From: Elymus sibiricus
Lineage: Eukaryota > Streptophyta > Magnoliopsida > Poales > Poaceae
Reading direction: 5' to 3'
DNA length: 64,000 nt
Assembly (NCBI GenBank): GCA_039707655.1
Contig: CM077666.1
Location: 399,547,886 to 399,611,885 of the forward strand
Every line of letters begins with the position of its first letter. Position 1 is the stretch's first letter. A model generated the notes under the pieces. It worked only from the letters and a program-made list of their open reading frames with translations. It made no database searches and was not told where the DNA came from. Below, piece after piece: positions 13,311 through 23,307 of the stretch. The position numbers and the translations under genes were made by a program.

Positions 13311-14736
13311 TGAAAGCGCAGGTTATCTCCCAGAGGGGGGTGAATGGGAGATTATTAGAAATTCGTCAAACTCTGATGAATTTGACGAAGATCAGAGTGA
13401 AGAAATAGAAATGTAAGGGAAACTAAGTCAACACAGAATCAGAGTACATGCGAATAGGATACATAAGGGTGAAGAACATGCAATCATACAATCATACACG
13501 CATGAAGAATATGAACTGAGGAAAATAAAAGATAGCATGATCAAATACTTCAGTTCAAATTCGTCAGAGGATAGATCACAAATTCTTCAGCAGCGGAATA
13601 AAGTAAGGGAGGGTGAGGAATTTGAAACCAGGTAGGCTCGGTGAAGACAATGGAATTTGGTAGACCAGTTCCAATTGTTGTATCAACTGTACGTCTGGTT
13701 GAGGCAGCTGAGTCGCAACTCAGAGAACACTTAGTCCTCACCGTATTCCTCTTGAGCTAAGGTCACTTAGACCTCGCCCAATCACTCGTGGTAAGTCTTC
13801 AAGGTAGACTTCCAAAACCTTCACAGACTTGTTCACCGGCACGCCACAATTACTCTTGGGTGCTCAGAACATGACGCCTAACCGTCTGGAGGAATGACAG
13901 TCCTCAAAGGTAACAAGCGTCGGATCACACAGATCAATCTCTTCAGTGATGCTCAATCACTTAGCCTCTGGTTGGGTTTTCCTCACTTGGGTTCACTCAA
14001 AGTCGTCAGAGGATGGGTTGCTCTCAAATGACAAGTGTCAAGTTCTCTCGGAGCAGCCAACCAACAAGTGGTTGTGGGGGGCGGCTATTTATAGCCAGGG
14101 GGCAACCCGACATGAATTGTCATAAATGCCCTTGTCTGATTCGACCGTTGTTAGGATAAGGATCCACTTGACAGCTGGCACGCGGCGCAGCAACGGTCTG
14201 AAAAATTGAACTCTCAATTTTGTCAGGGCAGTCAATTTCCTCACGGTAGGCAGCTCGCACCGGCGAACTCCTAACTCCTCAGCCTAACCAAATTTGTCAG
14301 TGACCAAATGAACTTCGTCACTGTCGCTAGCAAATGCGTCAGCTGTACTGGAGATTTCCAAAGGCTTCACTCGAAGCGGCTTTTGTGTGTATAGGTTTGA
14401 GAAGTTTTGAGCATCACTTTGGAAATGTGAAATATGTTTCACCTAGACCCCCTTTAACAGTACGGTTTTTCCTATGACTCAAATAAGAAGAAAAGAAACT
14501 ACGAAAACCAAAGTCTTCAAGCTTCAAAGTCTTCACATCAATTTCTTCAAAGGCCGTACCAATTTCATCACCAAATTCTTCACTTGAAGAAATCTATTTT
14601 TAGGGGTCGTCTTCCATGTGTTAAACCAAATCTGCAGGGACTCTGTCTCCTGTGTATACTCACAAACACATTAGTTCCTCAACCTATTTGTCTTCAATAC
14701 TCCAAAACCACTAAGGGGGCACTTGATGCACTTACA
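13311..14736 (-). repeat. 5' LTR of the Maximus/SIRE-like element
   Basis: In minus sense it begins TGTAAGTGCATCAAG and ends GCGCTTTCA, directly before the primer-binding site. The start segment with 'ccttagtggttttgg' followed by 'gaagacaa' is characteristic of SIRE-type LTRs. Its mate lies outside the window, so insertion age cannot be estimated here. Near its 3' end it carries the 'gaggggggtgaatggg' block that is also found at the matching place in the solo LTR at 26740, which supports a shared lineage. Confidence 0.8.
14085..14094 (-). promoter_or_regulatory. LTR TATA box
   Basis: CTATAAATAG on the minus strand, about 640 bp inside the LTR, followed by GC-rich sequence. This is the likely core promoter for the element's genomic RNA. 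Confidence 0.5.
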
Positions 14737-15359
14737 GTAATATCGTATATGGGTAGGTATGGTGGACACTCATGGAAGAAACTTGGCTCAAGGATTTTGG
14801 AAGCACAAGCAGTATTCCCGCTTAGTACAGAAATTTTGGCTAGCAAAAGATTCTAAACAAGCACCACATGTTGGAGGATCCATAACAATATAACTTCTAT
14901 GCAAATATACCCAAACATAACTCATTACATTGTCTTCCTTGTCCAACTTCATCTAATTTGCTCAAGTTTGAATATATTTAATGGGTATTCACAATCATAA
15001 AAGATCTCCAAGATAATATATTTGTATGTGATATTTCTCTTCCATATACTAATCATTCATGAATTGATTGTATGACCAATATTGTGATTGTCAAATTTCA
15101 TTATATTTTATTTTCTAAACCCAATGTGAAATATTACTAAGCATATGGAACTTGGATAATTTCAGATTTATGATATTCAATTCATTCAAACATTTACTCA
15201 AAGGATATAAGTGAAGCACAAGAATGAATGACAAACTACTCCAAAAGATATAAGTGAAGATCAATGAGTAGTCAAACAATTAAGTAGCTATGTGAAGACT
15301 CTCTCTCAATAAAGATTTCAGATCTGATAATTTTATTAAAACAGCAAACAAAATTAAAA
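14737..15359. other. AT-rich internal sequence of the TGATACGTCTCC element, no gene seen
   Basis: It begins right after the Maximus-like LTR and continues without coding potential. It shares the base composition of the rest of the element's internal region. No promoter or RNA gene was recognised. Confidence 0.5.
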
Positions 15360-16560
15360 TAAAAGGACACTCCAAGAATAGCACATATCATGTGAACAAG
15401 TAAAAAACTTAGGCTAACCGATAGGTGTTGATGAAGAAAGGTGGGATGCCCACCGGGGCATCCCCAAGCTTAGTTGCTTGAGACTTATTGGAATGTTATC
15501 TTGGGGTGCCTTGGGCATCCCCAATCTTGAGCTCTTGTGTCTCCTTAATTCCTCTCATATCATGGCTTCTCCTAAATCTTAAAAACTTCATCTAGACAAA
15601 ACTCAACAAGAACTCGTGAGATAAGTTAGTATAAATCAACTCAAAACTTTAACATTCTATACTGTAGCAAATCATTAAAATTATAATTAAACATTGCATA
15701 CTAAATGCCTCTGCATATTTAGTACTCCTATCCACAAATAGAAACATTAAATAGGCAAACATATGCAAACAATGCAACTATAACAGCAATCTGCCAAAAC
15801 AGAACAGTCTGTAAAGGGGGAATAAAAATTCATAATTCCCTAACTCCAAAAATTCTGAAAAATTACAACGTGTCAGATAACTCATGCATGCTTACTGTTT
15901 CAAAATTTCATATTTTTATCATCTTCTGACAATTCACATAAATTCAGGACATAACAGAAAACTTTCTGTTTTTAAACAGCAACACATAAACTTGCAAACT
16001 GAGCATGGTAAAGGCTATACTTGACATTTTATCGAACTAAAAGAAACAAAACATGATTATTGATAACAGCAAGCAAATCTCAACAAAATAAAATGACGCT
16101 CCAAGCAAAACACATATTATGTGACGAATAAAAATATAGCTCCAAGTGAGGTTACCGATAGTGTTGAAGACGAAAGAGGGGATGCCATCCGGGGCATCCC
16201 CAAGTTTAGACGCTTGAGTCTTCCTTGAATATTACCTTGGGGCGCCATGGGCATCCCCAACCTTAGGGTCTTGCCACTCCTTATTCTCCTCATATCGTTA
16301 TCTCACCCAAAACTTGAAAACTTCAATCACATAAAACTTAACGGAACTTCGTGAGATAGGTTAGTATGATAAAAATAAATCATCCACTTAGGTACTGTCA
16401 AGACAAGATTCATAATTGTTATCACATAATTCCTAATGTACTCTATCATTTCTACAATTTATATTGCCCAATATAAGCCATAGAAACAATAAAACAAGCA
16501 AACTATGCATTGAAAACAGAATCTGTCAAAAACAGAATAGCATGTAGTGAGCGAATTAAA
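15360..16560 (-). repeat. Two ~735-bp direct repeats with conserved GGGGATGCC hairpins
   Basis: The blocks around 15360-15640 and 16090-16370 align: oligo-A start, 'acactccaag' or 'acgctccaag', 'taccgata', two hairpins, then 'cgtgagataagttagtat'. Each block has hairpin A (stems 15443-15450/15457-15464 and 16178-16186/16193-16201) and hairpin B (15501-15524 and 16237-16260). Further single 'catccccaag' motifs occur near 16910 and 16982. No coding frame covers the blocks. Confidence 0.7.
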
Positions 16561-16924
16561 AAGCATACTTCTGTACCTCCAAAAATTATGAAAACTTAGG
16601 ACAACGTAAAAAAATTGTAACCCAATACCGTGTAAATTTTTTAGAATTTTCTCATTCTCCAGTACAGAATAGATAGCAATAATCACCATTAAATAAAGTC
16701 ATGACCTCTCCAAATCCACTTTTATCATTATTCCAATAAGATTCAACACCCTCCAAAATAGTGGGATCATTATTACATAAAGTTGACACTCTTCCAAACC
16801 CACTTTCATTATTATTGCAATCATCATAGATAGGAGGCATGCCATCATCATAATAAATTTGCTCATCAAAAGTAGGGGGAATAAAAAAATCATCTTCATT
16901 AAGCATAGAATCCCCAAGTTTAGG

Positions 16925-18163
16925 CTAAACATTATTTGCAGCAAATAAATTCTCAAACATGTCATTCCAATCAAACATAGCATCCCCAAGCTTGTGGGTT
17001 TGCATATCGTTGGCATAATCACTCTTATCATCAATAGTATGAATAGCACCAATAGTATAACAATTATTATCATCATAACTTCCCAAGTTGGTGCCAAAAA
17101 GATTTTCAAGATCATAAGAAGTATCATTATCTTCCCAATCATAATCATCATAACAAGTAATAGGCAAAACAAAATCATCATCAAGTGTATCATCTTCCAC
17201 AATTATTTTTGATTCATTCTCATGAGGCACAACAATAATAGGAGCAACATTATTTGAGAGAGATACCTCTTTACCTCTACTTTTCCATCTTTTCTTCTTC
17301 TTCACCACATTATGTGTGGGTTTATTTAGTTTTTCCGAGCTTCTTATTGAAGAGATTGGTTGGATAGGAAGCTCCTTCTCGTCACCTGTTTCATCATGAG
17401 AGACAATAGGAGGGGAAGTAGAAATCTTTACCCTTTCATTAGTATTCCTTTTATATTCTATTTGTTTTCCCGTCTTTCTATAGTTGGCTATATAAACATT
17501 CTCATTGCAATTTACCACACAAAACATATATATTTCCGTTAGATTACATTCAGTATGGTCCGTGAATATGAATGCTTCAAAACAACTATTTTTATGTGAC
17601 AATTCTTCACACCCCAAAAATAGACAAAGTTCATTATAAAGTTCAAGGGTGATCAAGTTATTGCAATATTTGGACACGATTCGATCATGAAAGAGTATGC
17701 ATTGGAAATTAAGATGACCAATCTTATTGCAAAGTTCACAAGTAATGGGATGAAGAGAGCATAACTTTGTAGAAAATTCATCTATCACTTTAAGCCACCA
17801 ATTGGTTTTATCATGTTTATGCTTCTTACAAAATCTATCATCCCTATATGGCATGTCTTCACAAATTTTATTCACTCCACAAAAATTGACATGCTTATAA
17901 GAAACCTTTTTATCATGACTAGTGCAATCATCATTAGCATTATGGATATTCAAAGAATTCATACTAACAACATTGCAACCATGCTCATCATTCAAGGAAC
18001 TCACATTAAACATTTTATCAAATTCTTCCTCTAACACTTTAGCACAACTTTCTGATCCATCATTTTCAAGAAAGACATCATATAGATGAAGTATTTGAGG
18101 CAACCTCAATTCCTTTTTTTGTTTTCTTTTATAAAACCAAACTAGTGATAAAACAAGAAACAA
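16925..18163 (-). CDS. Orphan zinc-knuckle ORF in gag position, function unknown
   Basis: An uninterrupted frame of about 410 codons starts some 50 bases after the primer-binding site, where gag should be. It holds a perfect CCHC knuckle, CELCNKIGHLNFQC (Cys-X2-Cys-X4-His-X4-Cys), around residue 145, preceded by a His/Lys/Trp-rich segment (KKHKHDKTNWWLKV). A basic patch (KKKKRWKSRGK) comes next, then a very acidic C-terminal third rich in Asp, Asn and Tyr. The knuckle suggests RNA binding like a nucleocapsid; the rest does not resemble a standard Gypsy capsid. The frame opens after a TAA at 18170 and has no ATG until about residue 50, so the true start may be downstream or come from a spliced exon. 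Its intactness beside dead neighbours is notable. Confidence 0.55.
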   Translation of the reverse strand: MFLVLSLVWFYKRKQKKELRLPQILHLYDVFLENDGSESCAKVLEEEFDKMFNVSSLNDEHGCNVVSMNSLNIHNANDDCTSHDKKVSYKHVNFCGVNKICEDMPYRDDRFCKKHKHDKTNWWLKVIDEFSTKLCSLHPITCELCNKIGHLNFQCILFHDRIVSKYCNNLITLELYNELCLFLGCEELSHKNSCFEAFIFTDHTECNLTEIYMFCVVNCNENVYIANYRKTGKQIEYKRNTNERVKISTSPPIVSHDETGDEKELPIQPISSIRSSEKLNKPTHNVVKKKKRWKSRGKEVSLSNNVAPIIVVPHENESKIIVEDDTLDDDFVLPITCYDDYDWEDNDTSYDLENLFGTNLGSYDDNNCYTIGAIHTIDDKSDYANDMQTHKLGDAMFDWNDMFENLFAANNV

Positions 18164-18211
18164 AAAGATTTAATTGCAAGATCTATATAAAGATATACCT
18201 TCAAGCACTCA

Positions 18212-18231
18212 CCTCCCCGGCAACGGCGCCA
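18212..18231 (-). other. Primer-binding site, tRNA-Asp type
   Basis: TGGCGCCGTTGCCGGGGAGG on the minus strand, ten bases after the LTR end. All but its last bases complement the 3' end of plant tRNA-Asp, the usual primer of several Triticeae Gypsy families. Confidence 0.75.
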
Positions 18232-18241
18232 GAAAAGAGCT

Positions 18242-19912
18242 TGATGTGTACTACGCAACTTTATTCTTGTAGACGTTGTTGGGCCTCCAAGTGCAGAGTT
18301 TTGTAGGACAGTAGCAAATTTCCCTCAAGTGGATGACCTAAGGTTTATCAATTTGTGGGAGGCGTAGGATGAAGATGGTCTCTCTCAAACAACCCTGCAA
18401 TCAAATACAAGAAATCTCTTGTGTCCCCAACACACCCAATACAATGGTAAATTGTATAGGTGCACTAGTTCGGCGAAGAGATGGTGATACAAGTGTAGTA
18501 TGGATAGTAGATATAGGTTTTTATAATCTGAAAATAAAAAACAGCAAGGTAGCAAGTAGTAAAAGTGAGCACAAACGGTATTGCAATGCTTGAAAACAAG
18601 GCCTAGGGTTCATACTTTCACTAGTGCAATCTCTCAACAGTGCTAACATAATTGAATCATCTAACAATCCCTCAACGTGCGACAAAGAATCACTCCAAAG
18701 TTCTTATCTAGCGGAGAACATAAGAAGAAATTGTTGTAGGGTACGAAACCACCTCAAAGTTATCCTTTCCGATCAATCTATTGAGCCATCCCTATAAGTG
18801 TCACAAACAGCCCCAGAGTTCATACTAAAATAACACCATATGATACGCATCAACCAACTCTAATGTCACCTAGATACTCCAATGTCACCACAAGTATCCG
18901 TGAGTTGATTATTCGATATGCATCAAAACAACTTCAGATTCATAATATTCAATCCACACAAAGAACTTCAAAGAGTGCCCCAAAGTTTCTATCGGAGAAA
19001 AGAAGATGAAAACGTGCAACCAACCCCTATGCCTAGATCACCCCAAGGTCACGGGAATCTGTGAGTTGATCACCAAAACATACATCAAGTGACTCAATAG
19101 AATACCCCATTGTCACCACGGGTATCCACATGCAAGACATACATCAAGTGCTCTCAAATCTGAAATATTCAATCCGACAATAACGAAACCTCAAAGGGAA
19201 AGACTCAATTCATCACAAAAAGATAGAGAGGGAAGAAACACCATATGATCCAACTATATTAATAAAGCCCGCGATACATCAAGATCGTGCCAAATCAAGA
19301 ACACGAGAGAGAGAGAGAGAGGGAGAGAGAGAGAGAGAGAGAGAGAGATCAAACACATAGCTACTAGTACATACCCTCAGCCCTCAGGGTGAACTACTCC
19401 CTCCTTGTCATGGAGACCACCGGGATGATGAAGATGGCCTCCGGTAATGATTCCCCCCTCCGGCAGGGTGCCGGAACAGGGATCCAGATGGTATTTCTTT
19501 GGTATAGAGGTTTGCGGCGGCGGCGGCGGTGAAGTTCCAGGTTTATTTATGGGGGCTTCTCTATTTATAGGATTTTTCATCGTTGGAATCACGCAAAAAG
19601 GAGTTACGAGGGGCCCATAAGGCAACATCACACGACCCGCCCTGGGCGCGCCGTGTTGCCTTGTGGCCTCCTCGTGGCTCTTCTGGTCCTTCCACGAAGC
19701 TTCGGGGGTCTCTTTTGGTCCAAAAAAATGGTCAAAAAGTTTCGTCCAATTCTGAGAACTTTTATTTCTGCACAAAAAACAACACCATGGTAGTTCTGCT
19801 GAAAACAACGTCAGTCCGGGTTAGTTCTAATCAAATCATACCAAAACCATATAATTTTTTATAAACATGGCATGAATACTTCATAAATTATAAATACATT
19901 GGAGACGTATCA
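18242..19912 (-). repeat. 5' LTR of the TGATACGTCTCC element
   Basis: In minus sense it begins TGATACGTCTCCAATG and ends in ACACATCA. A TATA box (CCTATAAATAGAG, about 19560-19572) and a GA/GAGG microsatellite (about 19301-19348) lie inside. It aligns along its whole length with the solo LTR at 1201-2873. Confidence 0.9.
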
Positions 19913-19913
19913 T

Positions 19914-20957
19914 GGAGACTGTGGCCACCACTCTTCGTCGCGCACCCTGGCCGGCAAGGTGTTCCGCAGCGGCTTCTACTGGCCCATAGCGCTTCAAGAC
20001 GCCACCGAGCTGGTCCAATCCTATGAAGCCTGCCAATTCCACGCCAAGCAAATCCACCAGCCGGTGCAAGACCTCCAGACGATCCCACTCTCGTGGCCCT
20101 TCGTGGTCTGGGGGCTAGACATCCTGGGCCCCTTCCCTCGCACGGCAGGCGGCTACCGCTACCTCTACGTTGCCATCGACAAGTTCACCAAGTGGGCGGA
20201 GGTCGAGCCAGTCCGCACCATCCCGGCAGCCTCAGCCGTCAAGTTCATCAAGGGCCTCATGAGCCTCTTTGGTGTTCCCAGCCGCATCATCACTGACAAC
20301 GGCTCGTAGTTCACCAGCGGCCTCTTCAAGTCGTACCGCGCCAGCCTTGGCACGCAGATCTGCTATGCCTCTGTGGTGCACCCATGAAGCAACGGCCAGG
20401 CCGAACGTGCCAACGCTGAAGTCCTCAAGGGCCTCAAGACACGAAGCTTCAAGAAAAAGCTCAACGCCTACGGCAAAGGCTGGCTTGATGAGCTCCAGTC
20501 CGTGCTATGGTCAATCCGCACGACAACAATCAAGCCCACTGGCGAGACTCCCTTCTTCCTCGTCTACGGAGCCGAAGCAGTCCTCCCTTCTGAGCTCAAA
20601 CACGGCTCCCCGTGAGTCCTTGCCTTCAGCGAAGCTCATCAGGACAGCTCGCGAGAGGCCGATCTCCTGCTCCTCGAGGAAGCCCGTCGCCAGGCCGCTC
20701 TACGTGTTGCCCGATACCAGCAGGCTCTGCGTCGCTACCACAGTCGCGACATACGCCCCCGCACTCTTGAAACTGGCGATCTCGTCCTATGAAGGATCCT
20801 CTCCTGAGAAGGACTCCACAAGCTCTCACCCATGTGGGAAGGCCCATTCAGGGTTGCCCATGTCTCCCAGCCTGGCGCCGCTCGGCTGGAGACGGAGGAG
20901 GGTGTTCCTGTGCCCAACACATGGAACATCCAACACCTCCGCAAGTTCTACCCGTGA
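19914..20957 (+). pseudogene. Tat-type Gypsy integrase and pol C-terminus, multiply stopped
   Basis: A Gypsy integrase: degraded HHCC zinc finger (SYEACQFHAK, where relatives have Cys for the Tyr), then the catalytic core with first Asp in WGLDILGPFP, second in ITDNGS and the Glu in NGQAERANAEVLKGL. After that come the C-terminal GPFRVAHV-type domain and a terminal WNIQHLRKFYP. The frame is broken by TAG at 20307 and TGA at 20385, 20613, 20790 and 20805; the TGA at 20955 is probably the natural end. The stops sit where Gln or Arg is expected, so they fit CAG to TAG and CGA to TGA. RT and RNase H would lie upstream, outside the window. Confidence 0.9.
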
Positions 20958-22257
20958 CCTCACGGGTATGAACGAAATGGAGCTGTACACGCTCTGGAGC
21001 TCTCCTTGCGCTAGCCTGATGGGCCCACGAGAGCTCCCTCCCACAATCCAGTGGAAGCCCCATGCTCAGCGCTGGCAGATCGATCGAACTGAGGGCGCCG
21101 CCTGGCTGCACCATCCTCAAGCTGTCTCGTGTCCGTCACGGCAATCTCTTCTCTTTTGGATGTGAAACTGAGGGCGCCACGTGGCTGCACCATCCTCAAG
21201 CTGACCCGTGCCAGACACGGCAGCCGCATCTTTTTGGGTTGTGTAATGAACCTTATTATTATGCTGCAGTAAAGCTTTATTTCGTAAGATATTATATGTG
21301 TTGGTAAGTTGTTTGCTTCAGGAGTTGTGCATGCTCGCGATCTCCCTCCTGCGCATCATGCGAGCGGGGGCAGGACACGGTGTGCCTGCGCTCGGGTCAG
21401 TCCCAGCGACGCCGCAAAACCCAAGTGACCGAGCTTTGGCTCGCGGGCCCTGCTCCCATGCACGCCACCTCACCAAGGTCCTTGGTACCTTGTCTCCTCG
21501 TGTGACGCCCATGAGCAAGCTAGCAAGTGTGCACTGCTCCTCCTTGTGCAAAACCTGTCAGTATGTAGTTGTCACAGGAACAAGGCACGCAGAAGGCCTC
21601 GTGAGCGCTGCCTCGCGAGGTAACCCACGTCAAGCCGTCTCCTGACGAAGCCAACAGGAGGCCTCGTGAGCGCTGCCTCGCGAGGCGTCCTACGGCGGCC
21701 ATCCTCACCAAGTGCCAACAGGAGGCCTCGCGAGCAAGAGCCTCACGAGGCGCACTCCGCAGCCGCGACACGTCACGCGCCACACTTCGCGAAAAGCTAA
21801 GTCTAAAAACATCTCGCGAGCCGCTCTCAGTGCCCTCAGGCTCTCCTCTCCCCACACCCTCGCTAAGTGCTGACGTTTTCTCCATTGAGCAAGCCGCTTG
21901 CACATCAAAGGGGGGCGTCCTGGGCATCGCGCCTCAGGAGCCCTTACCACCCCTCAGAGCCCTACACCCTCTGGCCTTGTCTAGGCACGCGTCCTAACAT
22001 ACCAGCGACGGTCGTAGCCCGCTCGGGGGCTGGGTCCTGACGACGTAGAGCACAAAGGCATGCAAGAAGTGGAAAACAGGCCTCACGAGAGGGCCTCACG
22101 AGGAACACAAATTACAGCAAATCGTTAAGTACTAAAATGCAAAGGTCATGTTTTCACGCCCCCACGGGGCTACATTGGTTCTGATACAGGAGCAAAAGAG
22201 AGGAGCCTAGGCGGAGCGCGGCTCATCTTCAAGATCCGACTCGGGCGCCACCTACGC
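20958..22257 (+). other. Post-pol untranslated region of the Tat element with CTCGCGAG repeats
   Basis: It contains a ~75-bp direct repeat ('actgagggcgcc' to 'caccatcctcaagct', about 21089-21215) and, from about 21590 to 22110, many copies of CTCGCGAG and its variants CTCACGAGG and CTCGTGAG, often as 'caggaggcctcgcgag'. The same palindrome recurs in the LTR (about 23420 and 23500). No sense-strand gene is supported. Confidence 0.6.
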
Positions 22258-22887
22258 CTAGTCGGAATCATTGCCCTCACTCTTGATGCTCAAGGAGCTT
22301 TCGTCATTTTCGCCCCCGCTGGTGGAGTCGGTGCCGCTGCTGCTCTCGCTCTCCACGCAGCACTCCATACGGCCACCGGAGACCCCGAAGAACTTCACAA
22401 AGAGTGTGGCAGCTCCATCATACCTAAACTGGAGGAGCTGCCCCCGCCTTAGGCCACGGGAGTGGGTGAACGACTTCCACCCCCGCGTCAGGAACAAGAA
22501 GCCAGTGGGGGAGAACTCAGCCGCCACCCAGGAGGGGCCGTTGCAGCAGCCATCCGCCTGTAGCCACAGGCCCAAGGGCCTGCTGTCCTCCATCGCTCTT
22601 GCAAAGGAGTCCGGGAGCCGGAGCCAGCTGCGGGGCTGACGGTGCAGCCCCACGATGAATTCGTGCGCCGCCACCGCGGTGTGGGCCTCTGCCTGGGGAG
22701 GAGGGACGGGCGCTGCGCCACGCCCGCCTCGACCACGAGCGCCGCGCCCTCCACGGCCACGGGGGGCGACCCTTCCATGGGCGCTAGGGCTGGCCTCCGC
22801 GGCAGGCGCCGAGGAGCGCGTTCGACCCTGAGGGGAAACCCTCGTGGCAGCAGCGGATGCATGGGCTCGACCTCTACCCCTCGTCAT
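22258..22887 (-). CDS. Antisense additional ORF with a B3-like DNA-binding domain
   Basis: 209 codons from ATG 22887 to TAG 22258, on the strand opposite the Tat element. Residues 1-70 are basic, with an Arg/Gly tract at about 39-57. Residues about 88-176 resemble a plant B3 DNA-binding fold: a start strand with SWLRLPDSFARAM, a WVAAEF strand, then RGWKSFTHSRGLRRGQLLQF, RYDGAATLFVKFFG and GRMECC. The tail is acidic and Ser-rich. B3 proteins bind DNA in the nucleus, so a nuclear role is inferred. Antisense extra ORFs between pol and 3' LTR are known in Tat elements; B3 content is my reading. The acidic frame resumes after two nearby TAG codons, so the true C-terminus may once have been slightly longer. 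It is intact while the integrase has five stops. Confidence 0.6.
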   Translation of the reverse strand: MTRGRGRAHASAAATRVSPQGRTRSSAPAAEASPSAHGRVAPRGRGGRGARGRGGRGAAPVPPPQAEAHTAVAAHEFIVGLHRQPRSWLRLPDSFARAMEDSRPLGLWLQADGCCNGPSWVAAEFSPTGFLFLTRGWKSFTHSRGLRRGQLLQFRYDGAATLFVKFFGVSGGRMECCVESESSSGTDSTSGGENDESSLSIKSEGNDSD

Positions 22888-22997
22888 CACAACGGTGGTC
22901 CTCGGGGAAGACAAGGAAGGGTGAAAAGTTGAAGAAGGGAAGAGGCAAGGGTAGAAGATGAGTGAGGAAGGTCTCTACCCCCCCCCCCCCCCGCTGC

Positions 22998-23004
22998 TTT
23001 TATA
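22998..23004 (-). promoter_or_regulatory. TATA box upstream of the antisense B3-like ORF
   Basis: TATAAAA on the minus strand, 111 bases before the ORF's ATG. It is followed directly by a 15-base homopolymer (C15 on plus, G15 on minus; 22978-22992). The position fits a dedicated promoter; use is inferred. Confidence 0.55.
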
Positions 23005-23307
23005 ACACCCTAGGGGGTCACTCTCCCTTCCGCTTCAACTTCTTCAATACCGGGAATCAAGGAAGGAGATGCGAGGAGTCAGTCGCTAGGAGGCGGGGAG
23101 TACGAAGGAAGGCAATGATGGCCCTGCGCCCCGCACGGGTCTGCTTTATGGCAGCGCGGGCAGTTACCGAGGCGTAGTGGAGGAAGTGGGGGCATCCCAC
23201 ATCTCATCGTGCGCCACGCGTCGAACCTGGGCCCCGCAGTCTGTCAGGGCCCGCGCCGTTTCGCTCCCAACGGGCGGGAATGTGCGCGCCACGGGCCCGG
23301 GGGCTAC

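Larger units (their letters stand above)
1..14736 (-). mobile_element. Maximus/SIRE-like Ty1/Copia retrotransposon, 3' LTR lies left of the window
   Basis: Read on the minus strand the order is 5' LTR (13311-14736), primer-binding site, gag, protease-integrase-RT-RNase H, a spacer with a TATA box, then a long env-like ORF. This order, with an extra ORF between pol and the 3' LTR, is that of SIRE/Maximus Copia elements. The window opens inside the element, after a purine-rich tract (minus sense) near 425-440, so the 3' LTR is not seen. It sits inside the internal region of a TGATACGTCTCC element whose sequence resumes at 14737; GTAAT at 14737-14741 is the expected right target duplication but cannot be matched. 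Gag, pol and the env-like ORF are all broken by stops or shifts, and a solo LTR has landed in the env-like ORF, so the copy is dead. The family name is tentative. Confidence 0.85.
14737..19912 (-). mobile_element. TGATACGTCTCC-family LTR retrotransposon (Sabrina/Wham-like), left part displaced by the Maximus insertion
   Basis: Minus-strand order: 5' LTR (18242-19912), tRNA-Asp-type primer-binding site, an ORF with a zinc knuckle, then AT-rich sequence with hairpin-bearing tandem repeats, ending where the Maximus-like LTR begins. No protease, RT or integrase is visible in 3.5 kb of internal sequence, although more may lie left of the window. It is inserted in the integrase region of the Tat-type Gypsy; TGGAG (19913-19917) is the expected right target duplication. 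It may be a non-autonomous member. The family name is from memory and tentative. Confidence 0.75.

Noticed and set aside
20269..21165. 298-codon plus-strand frame across the Tat integrase
   Set aside because: Out of frame with the recognisable integrase; Ser/Ala/Pro-rich shadow.
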